NCBI GenBank assembly: GCA_025602905.1 | Contig: JAHLKI010000003.1 | Location: 434,001-498,000 of the forward strand | DNA: 64,000 nt | Source of the DNA: Phlyctochytrium arcticum | Taxonomy: Eukaryota > Chytridiomycota > Chytridiomycetes > Chytridiales > Chytridiaceae | Reading direction: 5' to 3' | Part shown: in pieces, positions 36,061 through 48,494 of the stretch | Layout of the letters: every line of letters starts with the position of its first letter | Position numbering within the stretch: the stretch's first letter is position 1 | Notes under the pieces: model-generated | The model's input: only the letters and a program-made list of their open reading frames with translations | Databases searched by the model: none | What the model was told of the DNA's origin: nothing | Translations under genes and position numbers: made by a program

Positions 36061-37518
36061 TTCACGCATGTTCCCATCTGCAAGCGCGTCGCGTGTTTCT
36101 TGGTATACTCTTGTGATGGTGTCCTTGGCTATTGGGCCCAGTATGGGATGTTGCTCCATCTCCACTAATTCTGCAGCCGTGTAGAACTGCGGATGATGTC
36201 GGTCTGCTGGCGTCTGTCGTTGCCTTCTTCTGGCTTCATTTCTGCGGCCCCGTTGTTCTTTTGTCCTGCGTTCTTGCGCAGCAGTTTGTATGCTGAAACC
36301 GGCTCTGTATTACATATTAATATCTCACTTAATACATATGCGTTTTCTCATACGCAAGGGTTGTGACGCTGTGCATGTAGGCGTCGCATGCTTATTGCCG
36401 CCGGCGTACTTGCTCGCGGCATGGTGTTGTGGTTGGTCCTGTTGCTTTGCTGTTCGTTGTTTACTGGGGTGTCGCTGGGGGTGTCGGGGGGGACGCGTGA
36501 TGCGGATTTCACTGGCAAGAGTCTTGTACTTTGTGTCGTTCTTCTAGCTGGCCCCCTGATCTCAAATACGCTTGTGGGTTCTGTATTCTCTTTCCACAAA
36601 GGAGTTGATGCCGTTTTAACTTAACCTTTTGACGGCTAACCGTTTTGGACGTCATTTAAGTTTACGACTAACTTTGCCCCCGCCTAACCGAATCTGATAT
36701 TTCCCATTATTCATTTGTTTTTGTGCGAGACCTTGTTCTGGCTTTCCCGTTACATAGTACATACTCCTTCTAAATAATGGACATGTTCTCCTTTCGCCCC
36801 CTGTGTTTTTCAACTTGCTTTCCCCCTCCGCTTGCCATGTTCTGCGTTGTTGCTTTTCATTCAACTACGACTTCATGCCGTTTACGCTTAACCTTGTTAA
36901 TGACTTTCCGTTCTGAGTTCATTCAGGTTTGCGGCTGACTTGGCCGCTGCCTTGCGTTAATTTTGGAGTTACGTTAACGCTTCCCTTTCCACACATACAT
37001 GCATTCCTCATCACACATATCCTTCTTACTTCCTTTCAAGTTGACTCTCGCCGTTGAAGGTTGACCGCTCTTCTTTCCACTACGGAGGCAACTAGCCGCT
37101 TTACACTTACTGTTGGACGGTGGCCGCCTGTGCTTCCGCGTCCCGTTCCATTTGAGCTTCTCTCCCCTTACGCCCCGTTTTTCGCACGCTTCTGGACGCT
37201 TGCCTCTACTCCTGAGTTCAATCGAATATACGCGTATCCTTTCTCCGCTCAGCGTTCCTCAATCGTTCCTAATAGGTTGCCGCTTCTCTTTCTGCTGCCC
37301 GCTTTGTTGTGTATGAGGTCTGCCCTTTCACGTAATTACGCCATATTTCTAAGTCCTTGCCCTGTCCTGCCTGCCACCTATAAAAAGGTCGCTGCCCGTC
37401 GGACAACCCACAACAACATCCCTCTGTTACACCCACTGCACATCCCTGCTTCAGCATCTTCCACTCTCTCTTGCTTCCTCCAACCACCCTTGCAACCCCC
37501 CCACCCCCCTTCTTCTCC
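36061..37518 (+). other. pyrimidine-rich noncoding region upstream of the OB-fold/AT-hook gene
   Basis: No convincing gene. Phrases of the type ttaacctt, tgacggctaacc and ggctgacttggccgctg recur at 36613-36690 and 36880-36950, suggesting diverged internal repeats. A TATAAAAAG lies at 37379-37387, about 130 bp before the next ATG. The left end of the putative Helitron must lie here but I could not locate it. Confidence 0.45.
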
Positions 37519-38429
37519 ATGCTTGTCATCACCTCTGCCGTGAAGGTGCTGTCCATCGTCAGCAACGACCACAAGAAATGGGACGTTATTCTCGCCGGAC
37601 CCACCGCCGATGGGGCTTTCGTCGAGCTTCCCGCAAGCGTTTGGGTGAAGCCTAACCGGATTGTCGAACCTGAGGAGGACGGGGGGTACTTCTGCGTTGC
37701 TGCTATTATGGATGCTAAGTCGAGTGACCTTCAAGTTTACACCTTTCAACCTCTCCCAGACTGGACTGAACCCTGCCCTGCCCAAGTCTCCCTAACAGGC
37801 ATCATTTCCACTGTTCAAGAAGACTCCGCCAAATTGGGCTACCGTGTTTATCGGGACGGCGTGGAAGTCCATCGTTCAGTTAACATCACCCGTCCAGGTG
37901 GATGGAAAACCCGGCGTTCCGTTCTCGTCAAAGGTGCTGTCTTGGAAGTCGTGGGTGAACTGCTCTCCCTGGACGAGGTGGAGCCGGTGCTACCGCTAGG
38001 CTCCCTACCATCACTAGTGCCGCTAGCACCTCCCGTGCCCAAGTCTGGGGGCGCAAGCCGCAATCAGCAGCTGACAGCCCTGTGAGGAAACATCGTTCTG
38101 CCGGTTGTGACTCTGCAACAGCACTGGATAGCTCCGCCACGTTCTCCTCGCCCTCCTCATCCTACTCGTACCCTTCCAGATCGCCCGAACCAAGCCGCTC
38201 GCCACCAGCGAAATTGCCTGCTCTAAGCGCGAACGGGAAACGTCGAGGCCGCCCACCCAAAGCCAAACCCGCGGAAGAAGCGCATCTTGCTCCCTCCAAA
38301 AAAACTCGACTGTCGCCGCCGGCACCGCCCACCACGCGAGTGGTCGAGTTAAGCGACAACGACTCAATCTCCGATGACGGCGTGCCCTATAAGAGCAAAC
38401 GTTCCCTATTGCGAACGTACTTGGAGTAG
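37519..38429 (+). pseudogene. Helitron-associated OB-fold (RPA-like) and AT-hook protein, frame change inside
   Basis: The ATG at 37519 (MLVITSAVKVLSIVSNDHKK) opens a beta-strand-rich domain ending about LVKGAVLEVVGELLSLDE. It is laid out like the single-strand DNA binding OB-fold proteins that accompany many Helitrons. The coding sense then passes to the +2 frame near 38000 (TITSAASTSRAQVWGRK). A Ser/Pro-rich tail with an AT-hook (GKRRGRPPKAKP) follows and ends at 38429. The first frame closes at 38085. Either an intron near 38000 or a frameshift connects the parts. The gene at 54184-55160 has the same domain order. The OB-fold call is from pattern only, with no close motif. A Helitron 3' end lies 230 bp downstream. 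Confidence 0.5.
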
Positions 38430-38654
38430 GATTATTGTCCCTGTATATAATGTAGATAGTCTTATTTTTCTTCCTGTCTTGATTTCATGAACGGTTCTTG
38501 TGTATTTTCCTTTTGAATTGATGTTGTCTGCCAATATGTCTTCTGCGGCTCTAACTATCCTTATGCGCGTGGTGTCTTCCCCTACTCCATGAGTCCAATC
38601 TGCTACTCGGACACGCTAAACTGCTTTGCTTGCCCATTATATACCAGAGCTAAT

Positions 38655-38678
38655 CCCCGCAACTTCGTCCGGGGCTAC
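38655..38678 (+). mobile_element. Helitron 3' end hairpin, left copy
   Basis: CCCCG (38655-38659) and CGGGG (38670-38674) form a stem followed by CTAC. The next base is T, the start of virus-like DNA. This fits a Helitron 3' terminus (hairpin then CTRR) inserted before T, although CTAC departs from CTRR in its last base. Confidence 0.45.
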
Positions 38679-39023
38679 TGTTCCTATAACTATAATTCCA
38701 AGCTACATGTTAAACGAGAAACGATGTACTCAAGAGGGAGCGATTACAATTTTGAAATGCCCCTTGAGGCAGTTCACGCTCTATTAGTTCAGGACTTTCA
38801 TAGAATACAAAAGATTGACGAAAAGAAGGAGTATATCTTGGATATAAAAAAATTGGCAGATGTTGAACAAGACACGATCAAATACTTGGAGCTATGCATA
38901 AAACTGGATGAACTGAGGGTAAAATACAAGGAAAGCTTCAAAAAGAGAAGGTCAAAACGAAACAAGTGTTTGTCACGGACGACAAGCAGGATGATTAGTC
39001 GACCCGCATTCACATACGGGTAA
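38679..39023 (+). pseudogene. virus-like gene X, 3' part (5' end replaced by Helitron DNA)
   Basis: Coding sense begins at the junction: YNYNSKLHVKRETMYSRG, then FEMPLEAVHALLVQDFHRI, followed by a lysine-rich helical C-terminus (IKYLELCIKLDELRVKYKES) to the stop at 39023. The first 165 bases recur in reverse orientation at 60818-60992. There the 5' part of the gene is preserved and the 3' part is missing. I do not recognise the family. AT-rich composition differs sharply from the Helitron DNA to its left. Confidence 0.6.
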
Positions 39024-39107
39024 AATAGGGGTCGGACCTGTCTCAATTGAGACACTCATTGTTTTTTCACATCTTTACAATAAAGGAACACACGAACCAC
39101 GTGACAA

Positions 39108-40105
39108 ATGCTCAAGGTAGCAACAGACTGCTCCGGCCTTGAATGTCCACTAGTAGCTTTACAGAACCTCGGAGTGGAATATATTCATCAATGGAGCTCT
39201 GATATAGACAAGAATTGCCGCAAAATGATAGCAGCAAACCACCAACCCAAGCTGATATTTGAAGATATCACAACTCGAGACTTACAAGATTTGCCTGAAA
39301 TAGACTTGTATGTAGCTGGATTCCCCTGCCAACCATATTCATCTCTGCGGCACATGGGAAAGAAGACAAAGAGGATCCTAGAAAAGATGTTGCCGCACAC
39401 TGTATCGCGACGATTCTCCATACAAAACCGGCAGCATTCTTGTTGGAAAATGTCCCCCTCCTTGTGTCATATGACAAAGGACAGACCTTTGCGGATATTC
39501 TAGCAGCTTTAAATAAAACCAATGAATATACCATATCACATTCCGTATTGAACACAATGCATTACGGAATCCCGTAACACCGGAGACAATTGTATATCGT
39601 TGGAATTCGCAAGGATCAAGAGAACCGGATATTCAAGTTTCTCACACCCCATGATACAATACCCAAACTCAGTGAATTCTTGAAACTAAGAGATCGCCAT
39701 GAATATCAACCAGAAAGATATTCTTCTAGACTCATAGCGCGAATGCCTGATGATCATACTGAGAAATGTTATACTGTCAAACACCGCGGGGGAAATGGCC
39801 GATATGTGGAATGTTCCCCATGTATTACAACAAACACTAGCATATTCCTCACACAATACAATAGAGACCTTAGTACCTTGGAGAAACTTGAGTTACAAGG
39901 ATTTAACAAAGATCAGATGAATATAGTTGTTTCGGATTGGATACAAGCAAAACAGGTGGGAAATGCAATGAGTGTCAATGTGTTACAAGCCATATTCGTC
40001 GAGATATTTGCATCAATGGGAAGTTATATATACAAGAACTATCTGAAATATTACATCTTATTGTCCTCAGAGAATCTGAATGCATCAATAGCATTATTCT
40101 TATAA
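39108..40105 (+). pseudogene. C5 cytosine DNA methyltransferase, one frameshift and one nonsense codon
   Basis: These enzymes transfer methyl groups from AdoMet to cytosine C5. The order of motifs is complete: motif I (DCSGLECPLVAL), motif IV with the catalytic Cys (AGFPCQPYSS), motif VI (AFLLENVPLL) near 39438, motif VIII (RRQLYIVGIRKDQ) near 39585, motif IX (LEKLELQGF) near 39880 and motif X (QVGNAMSVNVLQ) near 39955. The frame must change at about 39372, and TAA at 39575-39577 sits where CAA (Gln) would be expected. The length of about 330 codons fits small viral or bacterial enzymes, not fungal maintenance methyltransferases. It has no introns. The AT-rich block and the recombinase next to it suggest a viral or mobile origin. 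Confidence 0.85.
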
Positions 40106-40234
40106 ACCGCGGGCCAAAATGCGCCTATTTTAACTTATTGCACTTAAGTAAAGCCCCATGGATACAGTATCTTAAAATACCTCAAGACTTTTGCCGCGTC
40201 CTGATATGGTACGGGCGAAAAGCTTGCAACATTA

Positions 40235-41480
40235 TCTAGTGATAACCCCGTTGAACCAAAGATTCTATTTGAGTTAATCTTCGCAAATGTACCGTACTTG
40301 CCACAAACACTCAGAGAATATGTGATTAGCCAAATCGAGTCACGTGATTTGGCTGAATTGGCAGAATCAGAAAAAGTTGATTTGGCTGATTCAGAAGAAT
40401 CATATGACTCGGACAATGACATGAATATCGAGGCACCACCAGAACCAGAACCATTGAAGATTACCAAGGACTTTGTTATGGAAAAGTTTCAAGCTGCCAT
40501 CATAGCAAAACCAGAATCAAAAGGAACACTAGTCACAAACAAGAACAGAATGCTCAACAAGTTTATGCCACATTTCAAACTGGACCAGAATATTGACTAT
40601 GACACTATTGAGGGTGAATGTTATGAATATCTGGAGAATTCAATGGTTCGTGGACCTCTTGAAAGGATTCAAAGCGTTTTTCAATCTTCTTACAGAAGAA
40701 GAGAGACACAAATTGATTGAGGATAACGACAAGATGTTTGGTACAAAAACTGGACAACTCATCACATTCCTCAACAAACAAATTAGAAGCGCAGAGACAG
40801 AGCAAGAATTCAGCAAGAAACAATCTGAACAATATGTTCCATATGACGAATTATGGACCCGAGTTGATACCAAATTGAACACCTTAGACAAGACAAATAT
40901 TCAAGAGATACAAAAAGGAATCGTTCTCTCATTATATGTCCACTATCTGCCCCGTCGCAACCCATATGCAACTCTGACTTATCGGACCGGTCTAAACTCA
41001 TATTCAAATGGTGTCATTACTTTGCGGGATTACAAGACTCACAACGTATATGGGGACTTTAAAATTCAATGTAATGACATTACAATTGACTTGATTGAGA
41101 CTTATCATTCACTAGCGGGTGACATGGCTATATTTCCAGAACATCAAGATTCTTCAAAGTGGAGCTCATTTGTCGCATCAATATTCAAGGAGATTATAGA
41201 TGTTCCATTGACCTTGACAAACTTGCAACAAAATTTCATTTGCTGGAATGTCAAAGAGGGACGTTTGAAGTTTATGAAGGAAAAGATTGAACTAGCCGAT
41301 GCCATGGGTCATTCCGTCACAGCACAAACCAGGGCCTACACCTATCGAACAGAGACCACTGAGGAAACAAATACGCGGAAGGTCTGGGATCAAGATGAGA
41401 TCGAACGTTTGAGAGATCTTAGTGCTGAATATGATTCTTTGGCGCCAGAAGAGAAAACAGTATCGAAGGAAGCTTTATAA
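40235..41480 (+). pseudogene. virus-type tyrosine recombinase (integrase), one frameshift
   Basis: Tyrosine recombinases integrate DNA by a covalent tyrosine-DNA intermediate. The open sense begins near 40235 (PVEPKILFELIF), with an acidic linker (ESEKVDLADSEESYDSDND). The core-binding part runs to about 40680, where the frame changes at a T5 run. The catalytic domain has YLPRRNPYATLTY (first Arg), VITLRDYKTHNVYGDF (Lys) and a C-terminal ELADAMGHSVTAQTRAYTY with His and the nucleophilic Tyr. This pattern resembles integrases of Polinton-like viruses, virophages and giant viruses more than fungal Cryptons. Where those have an LRH-type motif this one reads TNLQQNF, so the second catalytic Arg may be lost. 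The gene ends at 41480. The true start is unclear. Confidence 0.72.
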
Positions 41481-42376
41481 CAGTAACAGGGACGGATGAC
41501 TCGCTAGTTCAGGGGATGTGTAATTGAGTAGAAGTAATCCTATTGATCAAGGTCAGAGGCCGGTTATCATGTACAGAGGGGATGAGGCAGAGCCTCGCTT
41601 TTATAGTGTTTCTACAACAATTCCTACTTAAGGAAGGGGGATTGCAATGGGGCATCTTGGCCCCTACTTCTGCCAACCTTCCTTTCCTTGCCTTGGCATC
41701 TTTTCTGCCACAGTGTTCTCGACCAGGCCCCATGTCTATGCGTGCGGTCTTTCTACTGGAGGGAGTGAGATAGCCGCTAGGCCGCATCTCTGGCCACGCG
41801 CGACGCGTCCTGGCAGCTTAGCTTGCTGACACATTGGTTCGAGAGCGCGCTGGGAGGAATGTCCGAGAAATGCCTAAGTCCCCTCGCTCACTACTGACAC
41901 TACCCAACTACAAGGTTATCCTACAAGAGCATATATACAAAGATTGGAGCTGAGAACCGGGGGGGTACGATGGGACTATTTACAAGACAAACAGATGACT
42001 ATCTGTTACAGATGCCGTGCGCTATGGGTCGATCACTCCGAGGTCGAAGGTGAAATCCGCGGTAGCGCTGGACAATCCCCCTGACTCGTAGATGATGCCC
42101 CAGGACGTTCACTACTTTCATGCCCCAACACGTTGAGATCGACCGCCAAACCAGTAGAAGACGAATCCGCGATGGAGCGCTGGACAACGCTTCCAAGGTC
42201 ATGCGGTGCCCCGACGCGTCGCGTGCCTTGCGTAACATTGTGTGTGGTATGCGATATGAATGGACGTTTTCACTTGTGCAAGAATGGTTGGTGAGGCAAG
42301 CAAGAGGAAGAGATAGGCATAGTATCAGTAAATGAAATTGATGAAGAAAAAGTATACAGAATCCTGTAACTACACA
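41481..42376 (+). other. no convincing gene; boundary between virus-like DNA and retroelement
   Basis: AT-rich character ends about 41490. A related phrase (tccgcg, then agcgctggacaa) occurs at 42056 and 42167 and could belong to split repeats of the tyrosine-recombinase retroelement, whose 3' side this is. I could not define terminal repeats. Confidence 0.4.
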
Positions 42377-43771
42377 CTACCCCAGCGGTCCCCCATCCCA
42401 AACTCCACTACGTCTAAGTGCTTCGCCAACAGGGATATTTCTCCTAATATACCGCAAGAATACGTCAGGTGAGGACCAACGTCCGGCTCCCATAATCCTC
42501 ATAATGGATGCGCCAATGCTCGCCAGCCATGTTGCCCCCCCTGCCCGCAGCGAATGCCCAGAGAAAGAATCTCCAGCTAAGAGTTTGAGTCTGCGTACGA
42601 ACCATTTTCGTGTCGGCACCGTTCCATCTCGAAAAACAAATAGCGGAACAACATTGGCTCCGTGCACTTGGTCCCTCCATGTCGTGTAGTCGACCATCGC
42701 TTCCCAAGGCCGGCATGGTGCCGGGATGTCTTGGGATTCCTGGCGAAAAATGCACACAAAGGAACCTTGATATAGCCGATCGTTCTTCCGGTAGTGTTGC
42801 TCAAACGTGTATCCGGTGCTAGTCATGTGCATGGTAGTGTGCTGTTGTATCTTCAAGATGGATTGCTTGTCAGGTTCGTCAGGCCAAACCAGTTCACCAA
42901 GTCAACACAGTCCGAAAAATCCAGAGGTGGCGATGGCCATAAACAATGCGTGATCATATCCAGCCCTATCTGATGCGTGGCAGAAGTTGGCAAGGTGTGA
43001 AATCTCGAGGGCCGGTTTTCGGGTCGTGGTACGCTTCGGATTCCGTTTGGCTATGACCTTCTGAATTGCAACCCTCATGTTCTTGTAGTCTCTGTCTTCT
43101 TCAATATCCTTCCACTGCTGCTCGTGTCCGTTCTCGATCATCCATGATCGCACTCCTGACACGTAGTTACTCACGGTCCCGTAAGTGTAGTTGTGCAGAC
43201 CCAAATGCGCCATAAACTGCATGACCGATTCCTTGTCCGGCCCGTCATCCAACCCATACATGTTAACAAATCTTCTCCAGCTCTTTACCCCCGACCCATG
43301 GCTATCCTTGGTTCCGGGTTCCAAGCGATGCTGAAGCACCGCGCTGCAAACCCTTGCCCAGGACTGCTCATTGAAAAGGCGCCGCTGCGGGCGCGCCGCC
43401 TTACATTGCTCCCGGGGCATGAGCCAGGTTGTACGCGCTGGAAGGTGCGGGAATTGGCCAGTGAGGCGGGGGCAGGAGTTTCGTACGGACGGATGATGCA
43501 AGGCGGTTTGTCGCCAGAGTGTTGCCTCTGGATATTGGGTCGACGGGGTTGTCGATACAGTACCAGGAACGTGCAGTACGCGCAGGCTACACTGGGTGCG
43601 TAGCTCGTAGAGAGCTACGACTTCAAGCAGGAGTGCAGAACGGGTGGAGACAGTAGAAAGGGTATTGAAAGCGGCAACGGAGTTTGCTGAATCGGACCAA
43701 ATGACGATGCGTCGACCAGCGGTGGAGAGGAAGGGTTCCAACCAGGTAAAACCAACCCAGATAGCCAGCAT
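42377..43771 (-). pseudogene. DIRS/Ngaro-type retroelement: RNase H and tyrosine recombinase
   Basis: The frame from 43771 starts in RNase H (RRIVIWSDSANSVAAFNTL, then LRVLHVPGTVS) and continues into the N-terminal domain of a tyrosine recombinase (LEPGTKDSHGSGVKSWRRF, then YTYGTVSNYVSGVRSWM). It ends at 42902. The catalytic part is in a second frame (42856-42377) and carries HSLRAGGATWLAS (His-x-x-Arg), then GAGRWSSPDVFLRYIRR with Trp and the nucleophilic Tyr. A frame change near 42880 separates them. Instead of a DDE integrase this element class inserts its cDNA with the recombinase. Confidence 0.82.
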
Positions 43772-43815
43772 TTCGAGCGAGAAAATGTCCCATCCGGTGA
43801 AAGCGGGTGCGCCCC

Positions 43816-45232
43816 TCAGATCGACGGCGATAGCCAGAGAAACACCCGGAACCCAGACACCAAGGCCCCAACTGGTGCTGGCGTCGACGTAAAGAACGTG
43901 GTGGGCACCATCCGTAGGCCAGATATTTGCCAGAATATAGTAGACTCCCTATCGCTCTCCGAAGATGGAACGGAAAAATGCGATCGCTTGCGAAGGTTGA
44001 TATGAACGGCGCGGCAATCCGCCTGCCACGGTCCCAGTTCGTTGTAGAGGGGGGTCAGGAAAGGCCGTGCCACTGGGACCACCATGAGAAACCAGTTGAT
44101 CCAGCCAATAAGTTTCCGCAATTCGCCCATACGCAGACGCGACAAGGCGAGCCAAGAATCCAGTTCGACCACGAGGCGCTCGACCTTTTTGTCAGAGAGC
44201 CGAAACTGCTGGGCAGGCAAATCGACCAAGATGCCAGTGATCTCAAGTACCGGGCCCCATACCGTTTTGTGCTGGGCTACTGGGAAGTTAAGGGCGGCGC
44301 ACGTGGCGAGAAATCCTTGGCACATCTCCGGGGGTTGACCTGCGTTTGGGAAGGGGCGATCAACCCCATAAAAGTCGTCGACATATGCGAGCAGGAAGTG
44401 AACGCCGAAATGTTTCACTGCGACCCATCCCAGGAGTCCCCGCACCAAATACGAGCGGAGGCGCCACCGCCAAAAATCATGCAGCGGTCGTAGTGGAACA
44501 GGCCATCAATCTCGATAAGTTGCCACAGCATCCATAGCACATGCATGGGTAAAAGCCGGAAGGCGCCCTCGATGGCACCCTTCCATAAGTGCATCTCGTG
44601 CGTCACGATGCCCCGAGATTCCAGAAAGCGCAGCATGCGTGCATGGTCTTGGACTGTGTCGTACTGGACCTTGCGCTCGTGGACGGGGATCGTGTCGCTA
44701 ACCGAGCGGCCGCGGGGGAAGCTATGGTCAGATATCAGGCGGAGCTTGTGGGGTTGGTGTGGTTCCGGGGCGAGGCGAGAGGGGATTGGCGGGAGAATGG
44801 TAGCGGCATGGCGATGCCCGATGAGAAGCGACCAGTGGCAACCTCGACGTCGCGCTTGGATAAGAGGTCGTGGCGGTTCGCAAGTGCCGATTGATGGTTC
44901 TCACAAGTAATGGGGGCTTCCTGCCACAGGCCACTGACCTCCGCAAAAGGCCAGAAACCATTGTTGAGACCGTCCAGGACAGAGCGGCACAGGGCTAGGT
45001 TCGGGTGCGGGCATGTGGGCGAGAAAAGATAATGTTCAAAGGCAGCAATATTGATGGGCGAGACGATGGTAAAGAGCTCAGGATGGTTATCGATGACGGT
45101 ATGCATGATGTGCTGCTCGATCGGGCCCATGGGCGCAGAAGGGAGGGGTCGGCGGTATATAGGCATTCGATCGACGGCATCCGAGGGGGCACGTTGGAGT
45201 TGACCTCGGGAAAGAGCATCTTGCGAGTCCAT
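43816..45232 (-). pseudogene. DIRS/Ngaro-type reverse transcriptase, frameshifted
   Basis: From 45232 the N-terminal RT region reads LDGLNNGFWPFAEVSGLW and later KRDVEVATGRFSSGIAMPL. The sense then moves to another frame at about 44735 (KLRLISDHSFPRGRSVSD, a motif typical of this RT class). It moves again to the 44448 frame with the catalytic HFLLAYVDDFYGVDRP and SRLRMGELRKLIGWINWFL. At least three frame changes are required, so the gene is dead. It follows the Gag region and precedes RNase H/recombinase in normal order. Confidence 0.82.
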
Positions 45233-46218
45233 CTAGGCGCGGGAGCGGGAGTTGCTGGATCCAGAAGCACCGCCGGGAGTGTTTTGAGCGGGTGCCTGGG
45301 GTGCGTTCCGGGACCTTCCGCTGTTGCGCTGGCAGTTGCGGCCGGGGTGGTCACCTCCGCAATGTTCGCATTTGTGGACGTGTTGGCAGAGCTGTCGGGT
45401 AAAGGGGCAAGACCCAGTATTGAAGTGGCGGCAAAGTTCCCGGCGCTGCGCCAGGTCAACGATAGTCTTGTCCTTGGCCGAGGGTCGGGGGTCGGCAACT
45501 TGGCCCGTTGTGAGGTAAAAACCAGCTTTGCTGTTGAGGAATTCGTGGTCCAGTAAAGTACAGAAATGATTGCTGTGATAAGCCATGCGGTAAGCTTTCT
45601 CAAAGCATAGGAACAAGCGCAGAGCGCCTTCAGTAGTTGGTTCAGTAGTGGTACAAAAATTCCAGCGGTCTCCCAGGAAGTCCAGGGAGTCTGTCCACAT
45701 CTTGCGACATACAGTAACTGACCAGCCTCCTCACTACAATAGGCTGTCACGGCCGCGCTGTGGGCAGCACGAACGCTACAAATGTTTTGCGAAAAAACGT
45801 GAAAATCCCGGACCGGAGCCGTGGAGAGGTTGAAAGATTTTCCGTTCCCGAGTTGTTCAATGCTGTTGACGTCACCCTCTTGTTCGACGTTGAAGCAGCC
45901 TGCTGGGACATACTGGTTCGTATGAATGAGGAGGTAAGCGGGGCCGGGCAGTCTCTCATCCCAACTTGCGTTCTCCAATCCAATGGCCCAGGCTCTGTGG
46001 TTGGATATGATCTTGCGGGCGGTAAGGGCGAAAAAGGCGCAAAGCGGGTGGACGGGTCGCGAACGAAAGCGTAAATCGGCAGCCATGGACTTAAATATGA
46101 CGGTATGGTGCTCGGTTTGATCAAGTGTAACAGGGCCAGTGGGACTGAAACCCTCGAAAAGGGGGTGCGTATCGGGCGTAGAAGAACCAGTGGTTTGATC
46201 CAACTCATTTCTTCCCAA
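45233..46218 (-). pseudogene. DIRS/Ngaro-type Gag with Cys/His finger
   Basis: The upstream frame (46218 down to about 45750) includes VHPLCAFFALTARKIISNHR and WDERLPGPAYLLIHTNQ. The next part lies in the 45700 frame (ALRLFLCFEKAYRMAYHSNH) and ends with CRHFNTGSCPFTRQLCQH and CEHCGGDHPGRNC, a CCCH finger followed by a knuckle-like motif. This arrangement is common in tyrosine-recombinase retroelements. One frame change near 45720 joins the two parts. The order Gag, RT, RNase H, recombinase along the minus strand supports a single element at 42.4-46.2 kb. Confidence 0.72.
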
Positions 46219-46461
46219 AACGTGAAATGAAGCGGACTTTGGTTTTGGAAATTTGGATTTTGGATCTTGCCCAGGATCTTGCCAGTCGCGTTGAGTGAGT
46301 TTTGCGATACTCGACGTTCAAGATCGCGCGCCCGTATTACCCCCAGACACCCTTGCACTTTGCTACTCACTCACAAAGAATCAGTTTTACTCAATATCTG
46401 TCATGCACTGTGCTCTTTACCAACTTCTTCCCTATTTTAACATTGCCGACTCTTTAGAACC

Positions 46462-48494
46462 ATGTCCGCACAAATCCGCGCGAATGCTCTTAGAGCAGAG
46501 GACTCCAGTATTGGGCCACTACACCAGCGTTTGTTCAATCCAGGTCAACCCTTCACTTTACGTCTTCACGATTTCAACGAACAATGGAAGCTGGGCGACA
46601 ACTTTTGGAACGTATACGGCACTAACAAGCGCGCCGACGGCGTTTGAACAACTAGCTACAAATGCAAATTGAAGAAACATCGAAAGTCGTCCGGGCCTCG
46701 TGCCGACAAGGAGGGAGAACCTTCAAAGAAGAGACGCATCACGTCTGTTTTCAACAGTGTCGATTGTGCGGCTCGTCTGCTAGTGGTCAAAAATCCCGCA
46801 AACGGGACCGTTACTATTCAAATGCACCCGGATTACAGTACCCATTCCGCTGGCCACCACATATCAGATGTGGATGACGTTACCCTGTGCTCCCAAGCTA
46901 ACGAATTCATCCAGAAAGAAGCCAATCAACCATATGCGCCTTGCCAGATTGCTGACGCTTTGCCAGAGATTATTGCGCGGTCCACCTCCCCTTGCAGAGC
47001 TGCGGCCCTTGGGCTTAGTCGCATCACGGCTCGAGCCGTTTGGAACAAACGATGGAAGGCGCGTAAGGTTGCAGCTGCACCCCCTTCATCGCTTGACGAG
47101 GACGTCTCCCAAGCAATCTCAGATCTTCAAGGTGCAGGCTATGAAGTTAAGCGGTTTTTGATTGCATCCGACGAGGGGAATGTCCCGGAGGGATTTGCTT
47201 TTGCAACTGATCCTGGCCTCGAGACTTTGGTGTCGAGTAGCTATCTGGTACAGCTGGACTCAACCCACAAGACCAACATCTACGATTGGCGTCTCTTCAC
47301 GGTGATGGTCCGCGACAAACACGGCAGCTGGATTCCTACCGGCCAATTTTATACTAGCGTTGAAAATGCTTGCGCGGTTAATGGGGGCCTTCAGACATTG
47401 CGCGATATGATATCTGCTGGTGGATTCGGCACCTGGCAACCACGCTAGTTTTTGATTGATCAATCGCATGTGGAAAAGAGCGGAATCCACAAAACCTTTC
47501 GGGGAATGGAGGCTGGAGAAGAGGAGGTATACGTGATCTGTTTTGAGTTACCTTGGAATTCAACTTGTTGAATGATTCTTAGGTGCATTTAATTCGGACA
47601 TTGATGAGAAAAACATCAACACACCCGTCAACGTTCCGAAAGATGTTACATGCCATGAACAAAACCACTCGACTTGGGGCACGTCAATTGGTGGAAGAGG
47701 CAATTGCCGGCGCACCCCAAACGATTAGTACCTATCTCACCACGTACTGGTCGAAATCGACCGATATCGAGAGCTGGTTATTGGCCGCAAGGCACCACTC
47801 GCCTGTTCTACTGCAAATCACCTCTACAAATGCCCTCGAGGCATACCATAGATTGGTGAAGGCCCGGGGGAAATGCACGAAGCGATGCAGTCTTTTGCGA
47901 GCAGCCCGCGCTCTGGTGAAGGTCAATAAACAACGCTGGCTAGAGGCCGACCGTACAGCGACTGTATTTCGTACCAAGACCTTGAAACGCCTCAACGCCT
48001 ACCCCGAAATCGGGAAGTTTCCGTACCCCATCCAGAGACTCCTGATCGATCAGTATATGGCGGTGGAGAAGCGTATCGCTAAAGGAAAACCCATCCCTCA
48101 ACTGGAGGGTGATTGTCACTGCTTGTTTGCGCGACAGTATCAGCTACCATGTAAGCATGTGTTCCATGCAGACAGTTGCAGCGACAGTCGCATATTGACA
48201 CCCGAGCAATGGGAAAGTTACGCCATTATGTTCGAAAAGTGTGGGTACGAGGTTTACGAAGGAAGGGAGACAGTGTCTGTACCGGTCGTACGGCCCGAGA
48301 TTGATGTTGCCCGTGACTCTAGAAAGAGAAAGGTTAAAGCCGCAGGTGAGGAGATTATGAATTTCTATTTCCGTCTAGAAGATCAAGTGAAGGATCAAGA
48401 TCCGCTGGCCTGCGGCAAGTTGGACAAGTTTATTGCGGACCTCTTGAGCTTTACAACCACCAACACTATCTACACTTTCCATCAGGAAAACTAG
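46462..48494 (+). pseudogene. MULE transposase with SWIM-like zinc finger, one nonsense codon
   Basis: A first exon starts at 46462 (MSAQIRANALRAEDSSIGPL). After a small frame change or intron near 46647, coding continues LKKHRKSSGPRAD and runs to 47448. The catalytic core shows LVQLDSTHKTNIYDWRLF with the first Asp, then a TAG at 47446-47448 where Trp would fit. The same frame continues FLIDQSHVEKS with the second Asp and GMEAGEEEVY with acidic residues. A short intron ending ttcttag leads to the exon beginning near 47582. The C-terminus has TNALEAYHRLVKARG and the SWIM-like GDCHCLFARQYQLPCKHVFH, ending at 48494. Apart from the single TAG it looks almost complete, so it may have died recently. 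Confidence 0.78.

Noticed and set aside
40235..41480. Fungal Crypton transposase
   Set aside because: No Crypton-type DNA-binding domain is seen. The PRRNP, YKT and MGHS motif wording and the adjacent methyltransferase fit virus-type integrases better, though this is not proven.
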